A stretch of DNA of 64,000 bases from Hymenobacter sp. YC55 (GTDB lineage Bacteria > Bacteroidota > Bacteroidia > Cytophagales > Hymenobacteraceae): the NCBI RefSeq assembly GCF_029433095.1, contig NZ_JARNTX010000001.1, forward strand, positions 1,922,001-1,986,000, read 5' to 3'. A model generated the notes under the pieces. The model made no database searches and was not told the DNA's origin. It was given only the letters and a program-made list of their open reading frames with translations. This document shows positions 17,562-29,193 of this stretch, one piece after another (within the stretch, counting starts at the first letter, position 1; the number at the start of each line of letters is the position of its first letter). Position numbers and translations under genes: made by a program.

Positions 17562-18476
17562 ATGAAGCTTTCTTACTCCTCATTAGTCGCTGCGGCCGTT
17601 TGTGCCACTGCTTTCACCTTTTCTTCCTGTAACGATTCCAAGTCAGCCCTGACGACCGAGGTTGGTACCGCAGCCGAGACGGCGACTAGTGCTTCCAACG
17701 CAGTTGCGACAACTGAAACCGCCTCAACAGGGCCCTCAACACCCGATCCAGCTAGCATTCCGGCCAGCCGTATTGCCGATGCAGCCACCATCACGGCCCG
17801 TCCGCAAGTGCCTATCCTGTGCTACCACCAAATCCGCGACTGGCGTCCGCGCGATTCGAAAGGAGCGAAAGACTACATAGTACCCGTCGAGCAGTTCAAA
17901 AAGCAAATTCAGATGCTGGCCGACAGCGGCTACCACACCATCCTGCCCGACCAGCTCTACGCTTACCTGGCTACCGGCGCCCCTCTGCCTCCCAAGCCCA
18001 TCATGCTGACCTTCGATGACACCGACCTAGACCAGTTTACGGTGGCCCGGCCGGAGCTGGAAAAGCACGGTTTTAAAGCGGTATACTTTGTGATGACCGT
18101 GAGCTTAGGCCGGCCGCGCTACATGAGCAAGGCCCAAGTGAAGCAGCTTTCCGACGAAGGCAACGTTATCGGTTCGCACACTTGGGACCACCACAACGTG
18201 AAAAAGTATCAGGGCGAGGATTGGGTGACGCAGGTGGAAAAGCCTACGAAAACCCTTGAGGAAATCACCGGCAAAGACATCAAGTACTTTGCCTATCCGT
18301 TCGGCCTCTGGAATCCGGAGGCTATTCCGCAACTCAAGCAGCGGGGCATGGTAGCCGCCTTTGTGCTAGCTGAGAAACGCGACCCGCAAGATCCTCTTTA
18401 CACCATTCGGCGCATCATCGCCAGCGGCTATTGGAGCCCGCGCACGCTGCACAACAGTATGGTTAATAGCTTTTAA
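17562..18476 (+). CDS. Polysaccharide deacetylase (NodB homology) lipoprotein
   Basis: The 304-aa product has a lipoprotein signal with lipobox TFSSC (Cys about 23), then a Ser/Thr/Ala-rich linker to about residue 75. A NodB domain follows. The catalytic motifs are visible: VPILCYHQI at the start, LTFDD (about 150, base and metal Asp) and SHTWDHH (about 204, metal His pair). It should remove N- or O-acetyl groups from an envelope or extracellular polysaccharide. It converges on the GT2 synthase gene downstream, so a role in modifying that polymer is possible. Confidence 0.86.
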   Translation: MKLSYSSLVAAAVCATAFTFSSCNDSKSALTTEVGTAAETATSASNAVATTETASTGPSTPDPASIPASRIADAATITARPQVPILCYHQIRDWRPRDSKGAKDYIVPVEQFKKQIQMLADSGYHTILPDQLYAYLATGAPLPPKPIMLTFDDTDLDQFTVARPELEKHGFKAVYFVMTVSLGRPRYMSKAQVKQLSDEGNVIGSHTWDHHNVKKYQGEDWVTQVEKPTKTLEEITGKDIKYFAYPFGLWNPEAIPQLKQRGMVAAFVLAEKRDPQDPLYTIRRIIASGYWSPRTLHNSMVNSF

Positions 18477-18482
18477 AGTTGC

Positions 18483-18535
18483 TTACCAACACAAAGGGCG
18501 CCAACTTGATAAGTTGGTGCCCTTTGTGTTGGTAA
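18483..18535. terminator. Long hairpin (25-bp arms) between convergent genes
   Basis: Arms at 18483-18507 and 18511-18535 are complementary except for one wobble pair and enclose a 3-nt loop. They separate the deacetylase gene from the convergent synthase gene. Confidence 0.8.
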
Positions 18536-18544
18536 AGTATGGTA

Positions 18545-20974
18545 CTACTCTGCAAAGCTGAGTTGTTTGATCTTAGATAAACTAGTGTGTGCCTGATCGA
18601 AAATTACGGCTTTCACTTCAGGGAAACTTTCACTCAATTGCCGTGGAACCACTTTTGCTTTTTCGGCAGAAGCCATTAGGAGTAGTACGGGCTTGGAGTG
18701 TAGCTCAATAGCAGGAGCTAGTTGCGCGCGAACTGGATTGTACCACTCGGCCGGATCGGCTAAAGTATTGCGACCATCCACGGCCACCCAATCCACATAA
18801 TTGATGCCCGGGAAATACGCCTTCAGTGAATCACTCTGGGGTGGGGTCCAGACCCATATCAGCCGTGGCCCCCCAACGGTACGCACCTGCCGCACAAGGT
18901 TTTGCCAGTCGTGGATGTACTCAGATGCCGAAGAAGTATGAAGCAGCGGCCGTAAGAGCACAGGAAACTTCAATTCATCTAGCTCTAGCTGCCTAAGCTG
19001 CTGCAAGTTGCCCCGATTGCCAGGCTTCAGTTCCCAATTCACTAAGGTGGCCCCACGCCGTGCCGCTAAGGTTTGCTTCAGCGTCTGCAGTTGCGCCAGG
19101 GTCGGGCTTGCGGGCATATCTAAAGCCACAAGAGACGTGGAGTCGGTAGGAGGAGGGGTGCTAGTGGTAGGCAACGCCACAAGTTGCCCAACATGCAAGG
19201 AGGCATCTGGCTGCGTAGGCCACCATTGCCGCTCTAAAGCAAGGTACTGGGTCCGGTAGCTATAAAGCCCCACCAAAGTAAGGCAATAGAGGCTGGCTAG
19301 CCCGATTGCAAAACGGCCAGCGGCGGGCCGCAACCCTTCCACCAGCTGGTGGCCGATTTGGCCGCGCCATTGGTCGGCCGTTAGCAACAGCCACCGCACA
19401 GGCCGTGTAGCTGCTGCCGTGCGCAGCAACGATTCCAGGATTCCGTGCTGCGCCATGGCCACAGCCGCCAGCAGAATAGCCGCGTTGAAAAGTACCAGCA
19501 CCGACATAAACTGCGTGGCTGGCGTTAAGGAAAGCCCCCGGCCATATTTGGCGGCAGCTACCAGCACTACAGCGGTCAGGATATTGGGCAGGCTGATCAG
19601 CCACTCTGTCGCCGGGCGGCCTTCTTTAGGCGTTGGAATGTAGGGTACTTTGAAGTTGATCAGCGCATAGAAAAAGCCCAACGCATACACCCACCACGAA
19701 CCTACCCGCAAAATACCTCCTGCCAAGTGCAAGCCTGCTTCGTGCGGCTCGCGTAGCCAGCGTTGCGCACACAAGCGAATAAGAAGTGTAAGGGCCGTGA
19801 AAGGGAAAATATGCAACGTGAATTCGCCGAGCCCCACTCGCCAAGGAAACGTAGTGGTTACTAGCGCTAGGGTGGGTACGGCTATGTCAATGAGCGTGAC
19901 AACCCCCGACAAAAAGTACAAAGGCAAAAGCAAGTAATGTAGCCGCTGCCGCCAACTGAAGCGAGGAAACAAGCGCGGATACACTCGAAACAGTAAGTCG
20001 AAAGCGCCGCGTGACCATTTCAGCTGCTGCGAATAGAAGGCCCCGAGCGAAGCAGGTACCAGTCCCCGGCTCAGCACCTTGGGCAAATACACCGACTGCC
20101 ACCCCTGGGCGTGCAAACGCATAGCGGTATGCATGTCTTCCGTTAGGCCCGATGCGTGGCCACCAATGGAGTCGAGTGCGATACGGCGGAAGGTGCAGTT
20201 GGCGCCAATAGCCTGGCCGGTGTTGTAGGCATTCATGCCCATGAGCAGCGGACCATAAAAATGATAGGTTTGCTCTGCTGCGCCGCGGGCTACCAAACTC
20301 TCGTGCTGGTTGCCGTAGGCCTGCACCACCTGCACAAAGCCCACGTGAGTATCTTGGAAATACGGTACCACCTGGTCGAGGAAGTCGGGGGTGGGCACGT
20401 GGTCAGGGTCGAGCACCACGCACAGCTCACCCGTGGCTTGGCGCAGCGCGTTGTTGATGTTGCCGGCTTTGGCGTGCACCTTTATTTTGCGCGTGACGTG
20501 TACTACACCGAGCTGCTCGCACACCCGACGTAGATACGGGTCGTCGGCTTCATCGCAGAGGTAGCTGGTGTGAGGGTAGCGAATAGCCTGCATAGCCTGC
20601 AATGTGCGCACGATCATATCGTAGGGCTCGCCGGCGCAAAAGGTCGTGAGTACATCTACGGTAGGGGCATAGCCAGGCTGCCAAGTAGGCGCTATGGGTT
20701 CCCGCACATTTACGTAGTGGTACCACTCGTGCAGCGTACGCAAAAATTTAAAGCCCAATGAGCCGGTTAGCAGCCAGAACAACAACGGGTTACCAATGTG
20801 GTCGGCGTCAGCAAACCACCAAACGAATTGCAGCAGCATCAAGCAACCTAAGGCGACTAATAGCCGCATCTGCTTTACGCCAGGGGCTGCTTTGTATTTG
20901 ACAGTGGTAGGAGAAGGGGTTGTACTATTTCCTGCAAAATCACCTTCCCGCACTGTTTTTCGAGTATCGTCCAT
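18545..20974 (-). CDS. Membrane GT2 polysaccharide synthase fused to a GH26-like C-terminal domain
   Basis: The ATG at 20974 gives 809 aa. After two N-terminal membrane helices comes a cellulose synthase-like GT2 domain (about 80-330). Its motifs are CDEADDP, the DxD in VLDPDHVP, TED in LTEDMHTA and QQLKWSRG, a variant of QxxRW with Lys in place of Arg. About five further helices follow (about 345-560). The last 210 residues form a soluble domain resembling GH26 mannanases (VNWEL, RLIWVWTP, YVDWVAVDG). The usual catalytic glutamates appear to be missing. The enzyme probably makes and exports a beta-linked polymer. It lies next to glycosidase and beta-helix genes. Confidence 0.82.
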   Translation of the reverse strand: MDDTRKTVREGDFAGNSTTPSPTTVKYKAAPGVKQMRLLVALGCLMLLQFVWWFADADHIGNPLLFWLLTGSLGFKFLRTLHEWYHYVNVREPIAPTWQPGYAPTVDVLTTFCAGEPYDMIVRTLQAMQAIRYPHTSYLCDEADDPYLRRVCEQLGVVHVTRKIKVHAKAGNINNALRQATGELCVVLDPDHVPTPDFLDQVVPYFQDTHVGFVQVVQAYGNQHESLVARGAAEQTYHFYGPLLMGMNAYNTGQAIGANCTFRRIALDSIGGHASGLTEDMHTAMRLHAQGWQSVYLPKVLSRGLVPASLGAFYSQQLKWSRGAFDLLFRVYPRLFPRFSWRQRLHYLLLPLYFLSGVVTLIDIAVPTLALVTTTFPWRVGLGEFTLHIFPFTALTLLIRLCAQRWLREPHEAGLHLAGGILRVGSWWVYALGFFYALINFKVPYIPTPKEGRPATEWLISLPNILTAVVLVAAAKYGRGLSLTPATQFMSVLVLFNAAILLAAVAMAQHGILESLLRTAAATRPVRWLLLTADQWRGQIGHQLVEGLRPAAGRFAIGLASLYCLTLVGLYSYRTQYLALERQWWPTQPDASLHVGQLVALPTTSTPPPTDSTSLVALDMPASPTLAQLQTLKQTLAARRGATLVNWELKPGNRGNLQQLRQLELDELKFPVLLRPLLHTSSASEYIHDWQNLVRQVRTVGGPRLIWVWTPPQSDSLKAYFPGINYVDWVAVDGRNTLADPAEWYNPVRAQLAPAIELHSKPVLLLMASAEKAKVVPRQLSESFPEVKAVIFDQAHTSLSKIKQLSFAE

Positions 20975-21229
20975 CCGAGCGCCTTTCGCGAATCTCAATC
21001 AAGCTATGCTCTAACAACTTATGTCGAGACATAGCTCTCTGTGACTGGAAAATAAATAGAAATTGTATAAAGATACTCTGACTTTCTAGTAGGCGCAAGC
21101 TCCTCTGTTTATGATTATATAAATATTGTAGAATTATTTATACAATAAATCATAGATTTGCGCTTTACAACCGGAACATTGATCTGCTTCGTATGTCGAG
21201 TTGCCAGACAAAAGTTTCAACAAATATTC

Positions 21230-22672
21230 ATGCAGCAATTGTTTAAAATTCGCCATCAGGTTAACAGAGCGAGTCGTTTGCTGCTTGGGCTTTTCCTTGC
21301 TAGCCTGGCGGTTGCCTGCACTGAACAGAAAAGAGAAAGCCGCGCAGCTGAGCAGCAAAACCAGGCTCCTAACGCTACATCGCCTAATAAGGTTATCCCC
21401 GTGCGGGTAGTTCGTACAGGTACTAAGTACGAGTTGCTGCGTGGCGGAAAACCCTATTTTGTAAAAGGAGCCGGTGGACTTGAGAAATTTGCTTTGTTGA
21501 AAGCAGCCGGTGGTAACTCTATTCGGCTCTGGACCACCGACTATGCTCAGCCCCTGCTCGATTCGGCGCAGGCACATGGCCTAACCGTTCTGCTTGGGTT
21601 ATGGCTGATACCCGAGCGTGATGGGTTTGATTATTACGACAAGAAGGCTGTAAAAAAGCAGGTGGAAGATCTGCGCAAGCAAGTGATACGCTACCGCAAC
21701 CACCCGGCCCTGCTCGCCTGGGATGTTGGCAACGAAGTGGAACAGGGGTCCGGCAACCCAGATGTGTTTGATGCCATTGATGACGTGGCAAGAATGATCC
21801 ATAAGGAAGATCCAAATCATCCGGTGATATCCACTTTCATTGACCCCACGGTATTGAAGTGGATGGGAAACCGAGGCCATGAACTGGACTTCATTGCGTT
21901 TAATAGCTACGGTAACTTAAGAGAACTTCGGAACTACCTGAAAAAGGTTAACTGGCAGCATCCGTACATTATCACTGAGTTTGGGACCCAAGGCTATTGG
22001 GAGACTTCTCAAACCAGCTGGGGGGCAGCGCTAGAGCCACGAAGCGCCCAAAAAGCTAGGGCAGTAGCCGAATTCTACCAGACGGGCATTCAGAAGGAAA
22101 GTAATCAGTGCTTGGGTTCCTACGTCTTCTATTGGGGCAACCGCCAAGAGGCGACTCCTACGTGGTTCAGCATGTTTACGCCTACCGGAGAGCGGACCGA
22201 ACTCGTCGACCAGATGCAGTATTTGTGGAGCGGCACTTGGCCAGCTAATCGGGCACCCCAAGTAAGCGACATCCAGTTCAATCGGCACTTCGACAATCAA
22301 AGCTTACGGCTGCGGCCGAGCCAGACGTATCCGGCTTTCGTTACGGCCCAAGACCAGGAGCACGACAGCTTGCGCGTGGCATGGGAGGTCCGGCCCGAGT
22401 CGCGTTGGCGCGAAGACCGCAAGACGCTACAAGTCCGCGACGAACCGCTCCCCGGCTTGGTGCTGGCGCCCAATCAGTTTAATACCTCAGTGCGCACTCC
22501 TTCTAAGCCGGGAGCCTACCGCTTGTACGTTACGGTCACGGATGGGCACGGAGGAGCCTCCACAGCAAACTTCCCTTTTTACGTGCAAGGAGCCACTTCC
22601 AAGGGCAACGACCAAGGCTCGCTCGCTACTAAGCTGAAGTCCTCTCTTCAGGCAGCTAGCTTGCTGAAGTAA
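21230..22672 (+). CDS. Glycoside hydrolase (TIM-barrel, GH2/GH5-like) lipoprotein
   Basis: The ATG at 21230 gives 480 aa with a lipoprotein signal (ASLAVAC, Cys about 30). A (beta/alpha)8 domain (about 65-340) has the clan GH-A pattern: the acid/base Glu in WDVGNEVEQG (NE motif, about 182) and the nucleophile in IITEFGTQGYW (about 257). The C-terminal 110 residues form an Ig/cadherin-like beta-sandwich (YRLYVTVTDGHGGAS). It should act on beta-glycans at the cell surface. It is divergent from the GT2 synthase gene, and trimming or release of that polymer is inferred from the position. Confidence 0.78.
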   Translation: MQQLFKIRHQVNRASRLLLGLFLASLAVACTEQKRESRAAEQQNQAPNATSPNKVIPVRVVRTGTKYELLRGGKPYFVKGAGGLEKFALLKAAGGNSIRLWTTDYAQPLLDSAQAHGLTVLLGLWLIPERDGFDYYDKKAVKKQVEDLRKQVIRYRNHPALLAWDVGNEVEQGSGNPDVFDAIDDVARMIHKEDPNHPVISTFIDPTVLKWMGNRGHELDFIAFNSYGNLRELRNYLKKVNWQHPYIITEFGTQGYWETSQTSWGAALEPRSAQKARAVAEFYQTGIQKESNQCLGSYVFYWGNRQEATPTWFSMFTPTGERTELVDQMQYLWSGTWPANRAPQVSDIQFNRHFDNQSLRLRPSQTYPAFVTAQDQEHDSLRVAWEVRPESRWREDRKTLQVRDEPLPGLVLAPNQFNTSVRTPSKPGAYRLYVTVTDGHGGASTANFPFYVQGATSKGNDQGSLATKLKSSLQAASLLK

Positions 22673-22833
22673 GGCTAAATAAGATTTTGATATACTTGTA
22701 TATAATCACTTGTGAATGAGTGTGTAATGAGTTATTTGAAATATAGATAAGCTACTCGATTCCTGCTTATTAGAGGGCGTCAATCCATTGGAAATCCCCT
22801 TTCAACTTTAAGGTTAGTTGCCCTAAAGAAGCT

Positions 22834-24468
22834 TTAGTTGCTAGTGGATTCGCTAGCCCCAATAGCCCGCTTTTCACCGTGCGAAGGAATTGGATTGCCA
22901 AAGAAATCGTGCGGTCCAGGGTCACGATTGAATTCACTAAGTAGGTCTAAGCCAGTACCTAGTAAGCCTGAGCTGGCTTGCATTTGATACGCGGTAAGGG
23001 AAGTCAGCTGTCGGCTGGAATTTAGGGTTGCTAGGGTACCACCGGTGCCGGGCTGCTGCAGCTGCGGATCTGCTTCTATTCCTGTGGCGCGAGTGCCAAG
23101 TTGTTCTTGCCCGGTTGCTGCTCGCCATTCCCTAAGCGAATTGTACCGCTCAGCGCCCCAAGCTATTTGTAGGGCCTGTCCGCTGCTCCAATACGCGTTG
23201 CCTTGCAAGAGTACCCCACGAGTTGTGAGGCTCACTACCACTGGTAAGCCGGCCGTAGTTTGCAGCACATTGTTGTGTAGGCCCACGTCGGTGAAGCCTT
23301 CGCCGCTTATATGCACTGCCTTCGGTTGTGAGTTATCTGCTGGCGCACTCACATAGATGGTATTGTTGTGGACAAAGGCTCGTTGGATACCCCCGTTGGC
23401 ACCCGACGACCAAAGCGTCAGCGCGCCCTGCCCATGCCGACGCCCGTCATTTTCACTGATGTTATAGCGAACCGTTACGTCGTGTAGGGGAGGCGCATTT
23501 GCATATTGAGCCACGAGGTAACCTGGGCCGTCGTTGTCGTGCGAGTAGTTGTACTGCAAAATGGAGTTGGTGCAGCCGCCGTCTAAGTCGAAGCCTCCGC
23601 CATCCTTTGTGGTCCCCGTCTGGTTGTGGTGCGATTCGCAGTATTGGATGATTAAGTTGTTGCAGTTCCAGCCCCAGATACCAACGGGGCCGCCGTTGGG
23701 GTTGGCATTAAGGGCACCATTATGATGAGCTTCGCAACGCTCAATCAGAACTCCATCGACGCCTGAAAGCACGATGCCGCTGCCAGTGTGCGTATCGGTT
23801 ACGTCGGCCCGACCAGTGTTGTCAAAGGCTTGGCAGGACCCCACGTACCAGTTGTGGTGGGCAGCTAGCGTTTGGGCATACGAGCCCAAGCCAGCCTCGC
23901 CATTGGCCGACACAACGCAGCGCGTCACGCGCACGTGGTCGTAGCCGCTACTTCCGTTCGCACTACCGATGGAAATGCCCCGGTCGCGGTAGCCTTGCAC
24001 GCTAAGGTTGTCGAGCACCACGTGTTGTAAATGGGTGTCGGCTAGGTCGAGGTGAAAGATGACGCCGGAATTGGTGTTGGTTAGTCGCCCCGAACCAACA
24101 AATTCCAGATTGTGCAGCTCAATACCACCGATGTTTTCGGCGTAGAAGCCATATGTAGTACCGCTGATGATGCGTGCCCGGCCTGCTCCGTACGAGCCAA
24201 AGAGGATGGGCCGAGCAACCGACCCTTGAACCGTACTGCGCACCCAAATAGCGCCTTCAAAATTGCTGCCGCCTTCAAACAGGATCTGGTCACCTGCTTT
24301 AAAGGGGGTGCTATTCACTTTCCCGATTGTCTTCCAAGCTTTCTTGATGGAAGTACCTGCGTCTGCATCATTGCCAGTTGCACTGACATAATAGGTCTTG
24401 GCTGATGCAGAGAAAGACAATAGAACAAACAGGATTACAGATACAGTACGAATAATTCTTTGGTGCAA
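22834..24468 (-). CDS. Exported right-handed parallel beta-helix protein (pectate lyase-like)
   Basis: The 544-aa product begins with a signal peptide (LFVLLSFSASA, cleaved near residue 23) and the common opening KTYYVSATGNDADAGTS. Repeated beta-helix coils follow, with HNNTIY- and NNVLQ-like turns, as in polysaccharide lyases and related pectin-lyase-fold proteins. No ATG is available ahead of the signal; the frame is closed by a TAA 10 bp above the TTG at 24468, so a TTG start is required. Catalytic residues cannot be assigned by eye. It converges on the glycosidase gene and probably binds or cleaves an extracellular polysaccharide. Confidence 0.78.
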   Translation of the reverse strand: MHQRIIRTVSVILFVLLSFSASAKTYYVSATGNDADAGTSIKKAWKTIGKVNSTPFKAGDQILFEGGSNFEGAIWVRSTVQGSVARPILFGSYGAGRARIISGTTYGFYAENIGGIELHNLEFVGSGRLTNTNSGVIFHLDLADTHLQHVVLDNLSVQGYRDRGISIGSANGSSGYDHVRVTRCVVSANGEAGLGSYAQTLAAHHNWYVGSCQAFDNTGRADVTDTHTGSGIVLSGVDGVLIERCEAHHNGALNANPNGGPVGIWGWNCNNLIIQYCESHHNQTGTTKDGGGFDLDGGCTNSILQYNYSHDNDGPGYLVAQYANAPPLHDVTVRYNISENDGRRHGQGALTLWSSGANGGIQRAFVHNNTIYVSAPADNSQPKAVHISGEGFTDVGLHNNVLQTTAGLPVVVSLTTRGVLLQGNAYWSSGQALQIAWGAERYNSLREWRAATGQEQLGTRATGIEADPQLQQPGTGGTLATLNSSRQLTSLTAYQMQASSGLLGTGLDLLSEFNRDPGPHDFFGNPIPSHGEKRAIGASESTSN

Positions 24469-24591
24469 GCAGTTGAATTACAAGGCTACACAAGTAAGCG
24501 CTCCAAGATTGTGCAGTAGCTACAAACGCAATCCAACTGCTACAGAAGTAGGTGTAACTTGAAGAGTGTATGCTGTTCGGCAACGTAGCTA

Positions 24592-24972
24592 CTACTCAGA
24601 TGGCAAACCAGCCGCTTTCAGGTCTTTGAAGCCGCCTGCATTCACAACATTCTTGAAGCCAGCTTCTTCCATCAGCTTCAACGTTTGGCCGCTCCGGTTG
24701 CCGGAAGCACAATACAGAACGTAGTTTTGCTCTTTGTCTAGTTTAGCGACCTGCTCGCGGAAGTCAGGGGCGCGAAAGTTTAGGTTCTCGGCTCCTTTCA
24801 CATGGCCGGCAGCAAACTCCTCGGGGGTGCGCACATCGAGCAGGACCGTGCGAGGTTTTTTTAGCATGTCGGCCACCACAGCAGGCGGGGTAAAGGTTGT
24901 AGCGGTTTGGGCAAACGCTGCTGGCAGAAAGCTGAATACACCCAGGAAAGCCAGCACAAGGAGGCGATACAT
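24592..24972 (-). CDS. Exported rhodanese-like domain protein
   Basis: The ATG at 24972 gives 126 aa with a signal peptide (MYRLLVLAFLGVFSFLPAAF, then AQ). A single rhodanese domain (about 28-125) contains LLDVRTPEEFAAGHVKGA and the active-site loop CASGNRS (Cys about 95), matching the CxxGxR form that carries a persulfide. It would act as a periplasmic sulfurtransferase or thiol carrier. It lies downstream of ligA on the same strand at about 195 bp. Confidence 0.85.
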   Translation of the reverse strand: MYRLLVLAFLGVFSFLPAAFAQTATTFTPPAVVADMLKKPRTVLLDVRTPEEFAAGHVKGAENLNFRAPDFREQVAKLDKEQNYVLYCASGNRSGQTLKLMEEAGFKNVVNAGGFKDLKAAGLPSE

Positions 24973-25167
24973 AACGAACAGTAAAAGCGAAAAAGAAAGA
25001 GGAGAGCGACGCGAAAAACAGACTGCGCCGGGGCCAGTTTTGGCCACCGGTGCTCCCGGACGCATACTCCCCGAGGGATCAGGGGGGAATTAAAGCGTGG
25101 CTACGCGGTAGCCAGGCTAACCCATTCGTGAAAGTATGCTGCCCGGGAGGCCGGTATTATGGGGGCC

Positions 25168-27384
<2,217 letters not shown>

Positions 27385-27430
27385 TTAAAGCCGGTGGCTT
27401 TGCAAGCTACGGCTTTCGGCATACTCAGGA

Positions 27431-27472
27431 TATAAAAAGCCCGTCCGTTTCGAAACGGACGGGCTTTTTATA
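27431..27472. terminator. Perfect 42-bp palindrome, terminator
   Basis: The two 21-nt halves are exact complements with no spacer, starting TATAAAAAGCCCGTCC. The A5/T5 flanks make an intrinsic terminator for the minus-strand DUF4920 gene, which ends about 45 bp away. It insulates that gene from ligA. Confidence 0.8.
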
Positions 27473-27517
27473 AAGAGTTACGTTGTGTAATGGCTTTCTA
27501 TGCAGTCAGAACCGAGC

Positions 27518-28036
27518 TTACATTTTGTCGGTAATGAGTACGCCGTCAGCCTCGAAATTCAGTTGCTCCTCGGGCTTGGTAATGGCGGCCACTTCTTGGT
27601 CGGATTTGCCGGCATCTTTAGCGTAGTGCTGCAAATCGGAAACGGGTACCTGCTCGCGGTGCGCCCACCCGTTTATCACCACGGTTTTGCCGGCTATGTC
27701 TTTGGGCACAAAGAACGCGTAGTCTTTGAAGCGGACCCGCATTTCCTGGCCTTCGGGCGTTTTCATGGTCAGCCAGCAGCCTTTGGCTTGACATACGGCA
27801 TCGGCGGTGCCCACTAGCTTCACTTGTGCCGAGTCTTGCTTGCCTAGCACCTGCTTAAGCTCGGAGAGTGGCTTGGCACCTTCGGCGGTTACTGCCGCGC
27901 CATAGGTTTTGCCCTGCGGCATGGCTGCCGTTTCGGTGGCGGGCTTGCTGGCGCTGGCCGCATCGGTAGCCGGGGTCGACTGGCAGGCGCCCAAACAAGT
28001 TAGGGTAGCCGCCAGCACAAGAAGCTTGGTAGTCAT
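27518..28036 (-). CDS. DUF4920 domain lipoprotein
   Basis: The 172-aa product has a lipobox CLGAC (Cys 18) and a Ser/Ala/Thr-rich linker to about residue 40. A DUF4920 domain (about 42-165) follows, with the conserved Cys pair in DAVCQAKGCWLTM and the segment VRFKDYAFFVPKD. The compact cysteine pair suggests metal or redox binding, but no function is established. A GAacTTTG sequence about 35 bp before the ATG is near the -7 consensus. The gene ends at a perfect palindromic terminator. Confidence 0.82.
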   Translation of the reverse strand: MTTKLLVLAATLTCLGACQSTPATDAASASKPATETAAMPQGKTYGAAVTAEGAKPLSELKQVLGKQDSAQVKLVGTADAVCQAKGCWLTMKTPEGQEMRVRFKDYAFFVPKDIAGKTVVINGWAHREQVPVSDLQHYAKDAGKSDQEVAAITKPEEQLNFEADGVLITDKM

Positions 28037-28114
28037 AGGGTTGGTCTAGACAGTGAATTCAAGGAGTTAACACACCGGAAATTACAAAGTTCTAGTTAGA
28101 CGCTACGCACCGCG

Positions 28115-28942
28115 CTATTCGGCGCTAATGTTGCGAGCCGCCAACTCGCGCACCTGCGCTACCTTGCCATTCTTGCCATAGATTTCGGTGCGCACGATGC
28201 CTACGCCGGGAGCGTAATAATCTACTTGTTTGACACTGGTACGCATGGCCATGTCGGGGCGGGGTACGGTGGCACTCTCACGCACGGCTTCTACTTTATA
28301 ACAGTTAAACGTGCCCGCTGGCGTGGTCAACGACGAAGGTCCGCTCACGACGCGCCGCTTGCGGAGCACGGTGCTAACCGTAGCAATATCCACCACCGAG
28401 CTGCTAACCTGCACGTTGATGCCGCCATCGGGAAGGCTAGTGCCTACCGTAGGCTGGTTGGGCCAGGCAACTGGCATGGGCAAGTAGGCCAGTTTCCGGT
28501 CGCGGAAGCGGCGGAGGGCGTCGGCGTCCAAGTCGGCGAGGCCGTCGGTGAAGCAGGTGTCGCGGCGGCTGCGGAAGGTAAGATCCTGCAGCCGCACCAG
28601 CAGGTTTTTGTTGGTATAGAGGCCGCTTTTCAGCGTGGTAATGTTTTCCGGGACTATGGTTTTTTTACTTTCCTTTCGCTCCGTACTGCTTAGCGTCACC
28701 ACCCGCTGCCGTAGCTCGCCAGCCGGCTTGCCGCTCGCATCCTTTATCTGATAAATAAGCTCGGTATTATCGGCCATCCCAAACGCCTGATTGGATTTGG
28801 GCGCGGCTACGGCCAACTCCGTTAGGTTGTTGACGGGCAGGGCGTGGTGAGTTAAAGTAGAGGTGTCTTGAGCCTGCGTACTTGATAAGGTAAGTGCTAG
28901 ACCCTGAGTGAGTAACAACGAGAAACAAGAAGGGAATTGCAT
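28115..28942 (-). CDS. Exported hypothetical protein, TapB/DUF3108-like
   Basis: The ATG at 28942 gives 275 aa with a signal peptide (MQFPSCFSLLLTQGLALTLS, then STQAQ). The mature part is beta-rich, and the stretch LTTPAGTFNCYKVEA followed by KQVDYYAPGVGIVRTE has the wording seen in TapB/DUF3108-like periplasmic proteins. The function is unknown. It lies about 80 bp upstream of the DUF4920 lipoprotein on the same strand without a clear terminator, so the two may be co-transcribed. Confidence 0.68.
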   Translation of the reverse strand: MQFPSCFSLLLTQGLALTLSSTQAQDTSTLTHHALPVNNLTELAVAAPKSNQAFGMADNTELIYQIKDASGKPAGELRQRVVTLSSTERKESKKTIVPENITTLKSGLYTNKNLLVRLQDLTFRSRRDTCFTDGLADLDADALRRFRDRKLAYLPMPVAWPNQPTVGTSLPDGGINVQVSSSVVDIATVSTVLRKRRVVSGPSSLTTPAGTFNCYKVEAVRESATVPRPDMAMRTSVKQVDYYAPGVGIVRTEIYGKNGKVAQVRELAARNISAE

Positions 28943-29193
28943 AGGAGTAGGAGCAGAGAAAAAGTGGCAGATGGCTCTCATACGTAGTCGAGCTTAATTG
29001 GATTAGCTGAACGGTATATTATACTCCATTAGATAAGTGACAGTGCTAATGGAAGAATGTTTTGGTAGCCCAGCCGTACGACAAGTAAGGATGCGTGTAA
29101 CTTGCGCCGAGGCTGGTCGTTTGCCATAACCCTGCCAAGTCTTCTTGCCCTAACCCGCCGGAAGTATGTACCACTTTTTCTTCTCACGCTCTC

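Noticed and set aside
21134..21577. 147-codon frame on the minus strand
   Set aside because: Overlaps the glycosidase lipoprotein gene, whose signal and catalytic motifs are convincing.
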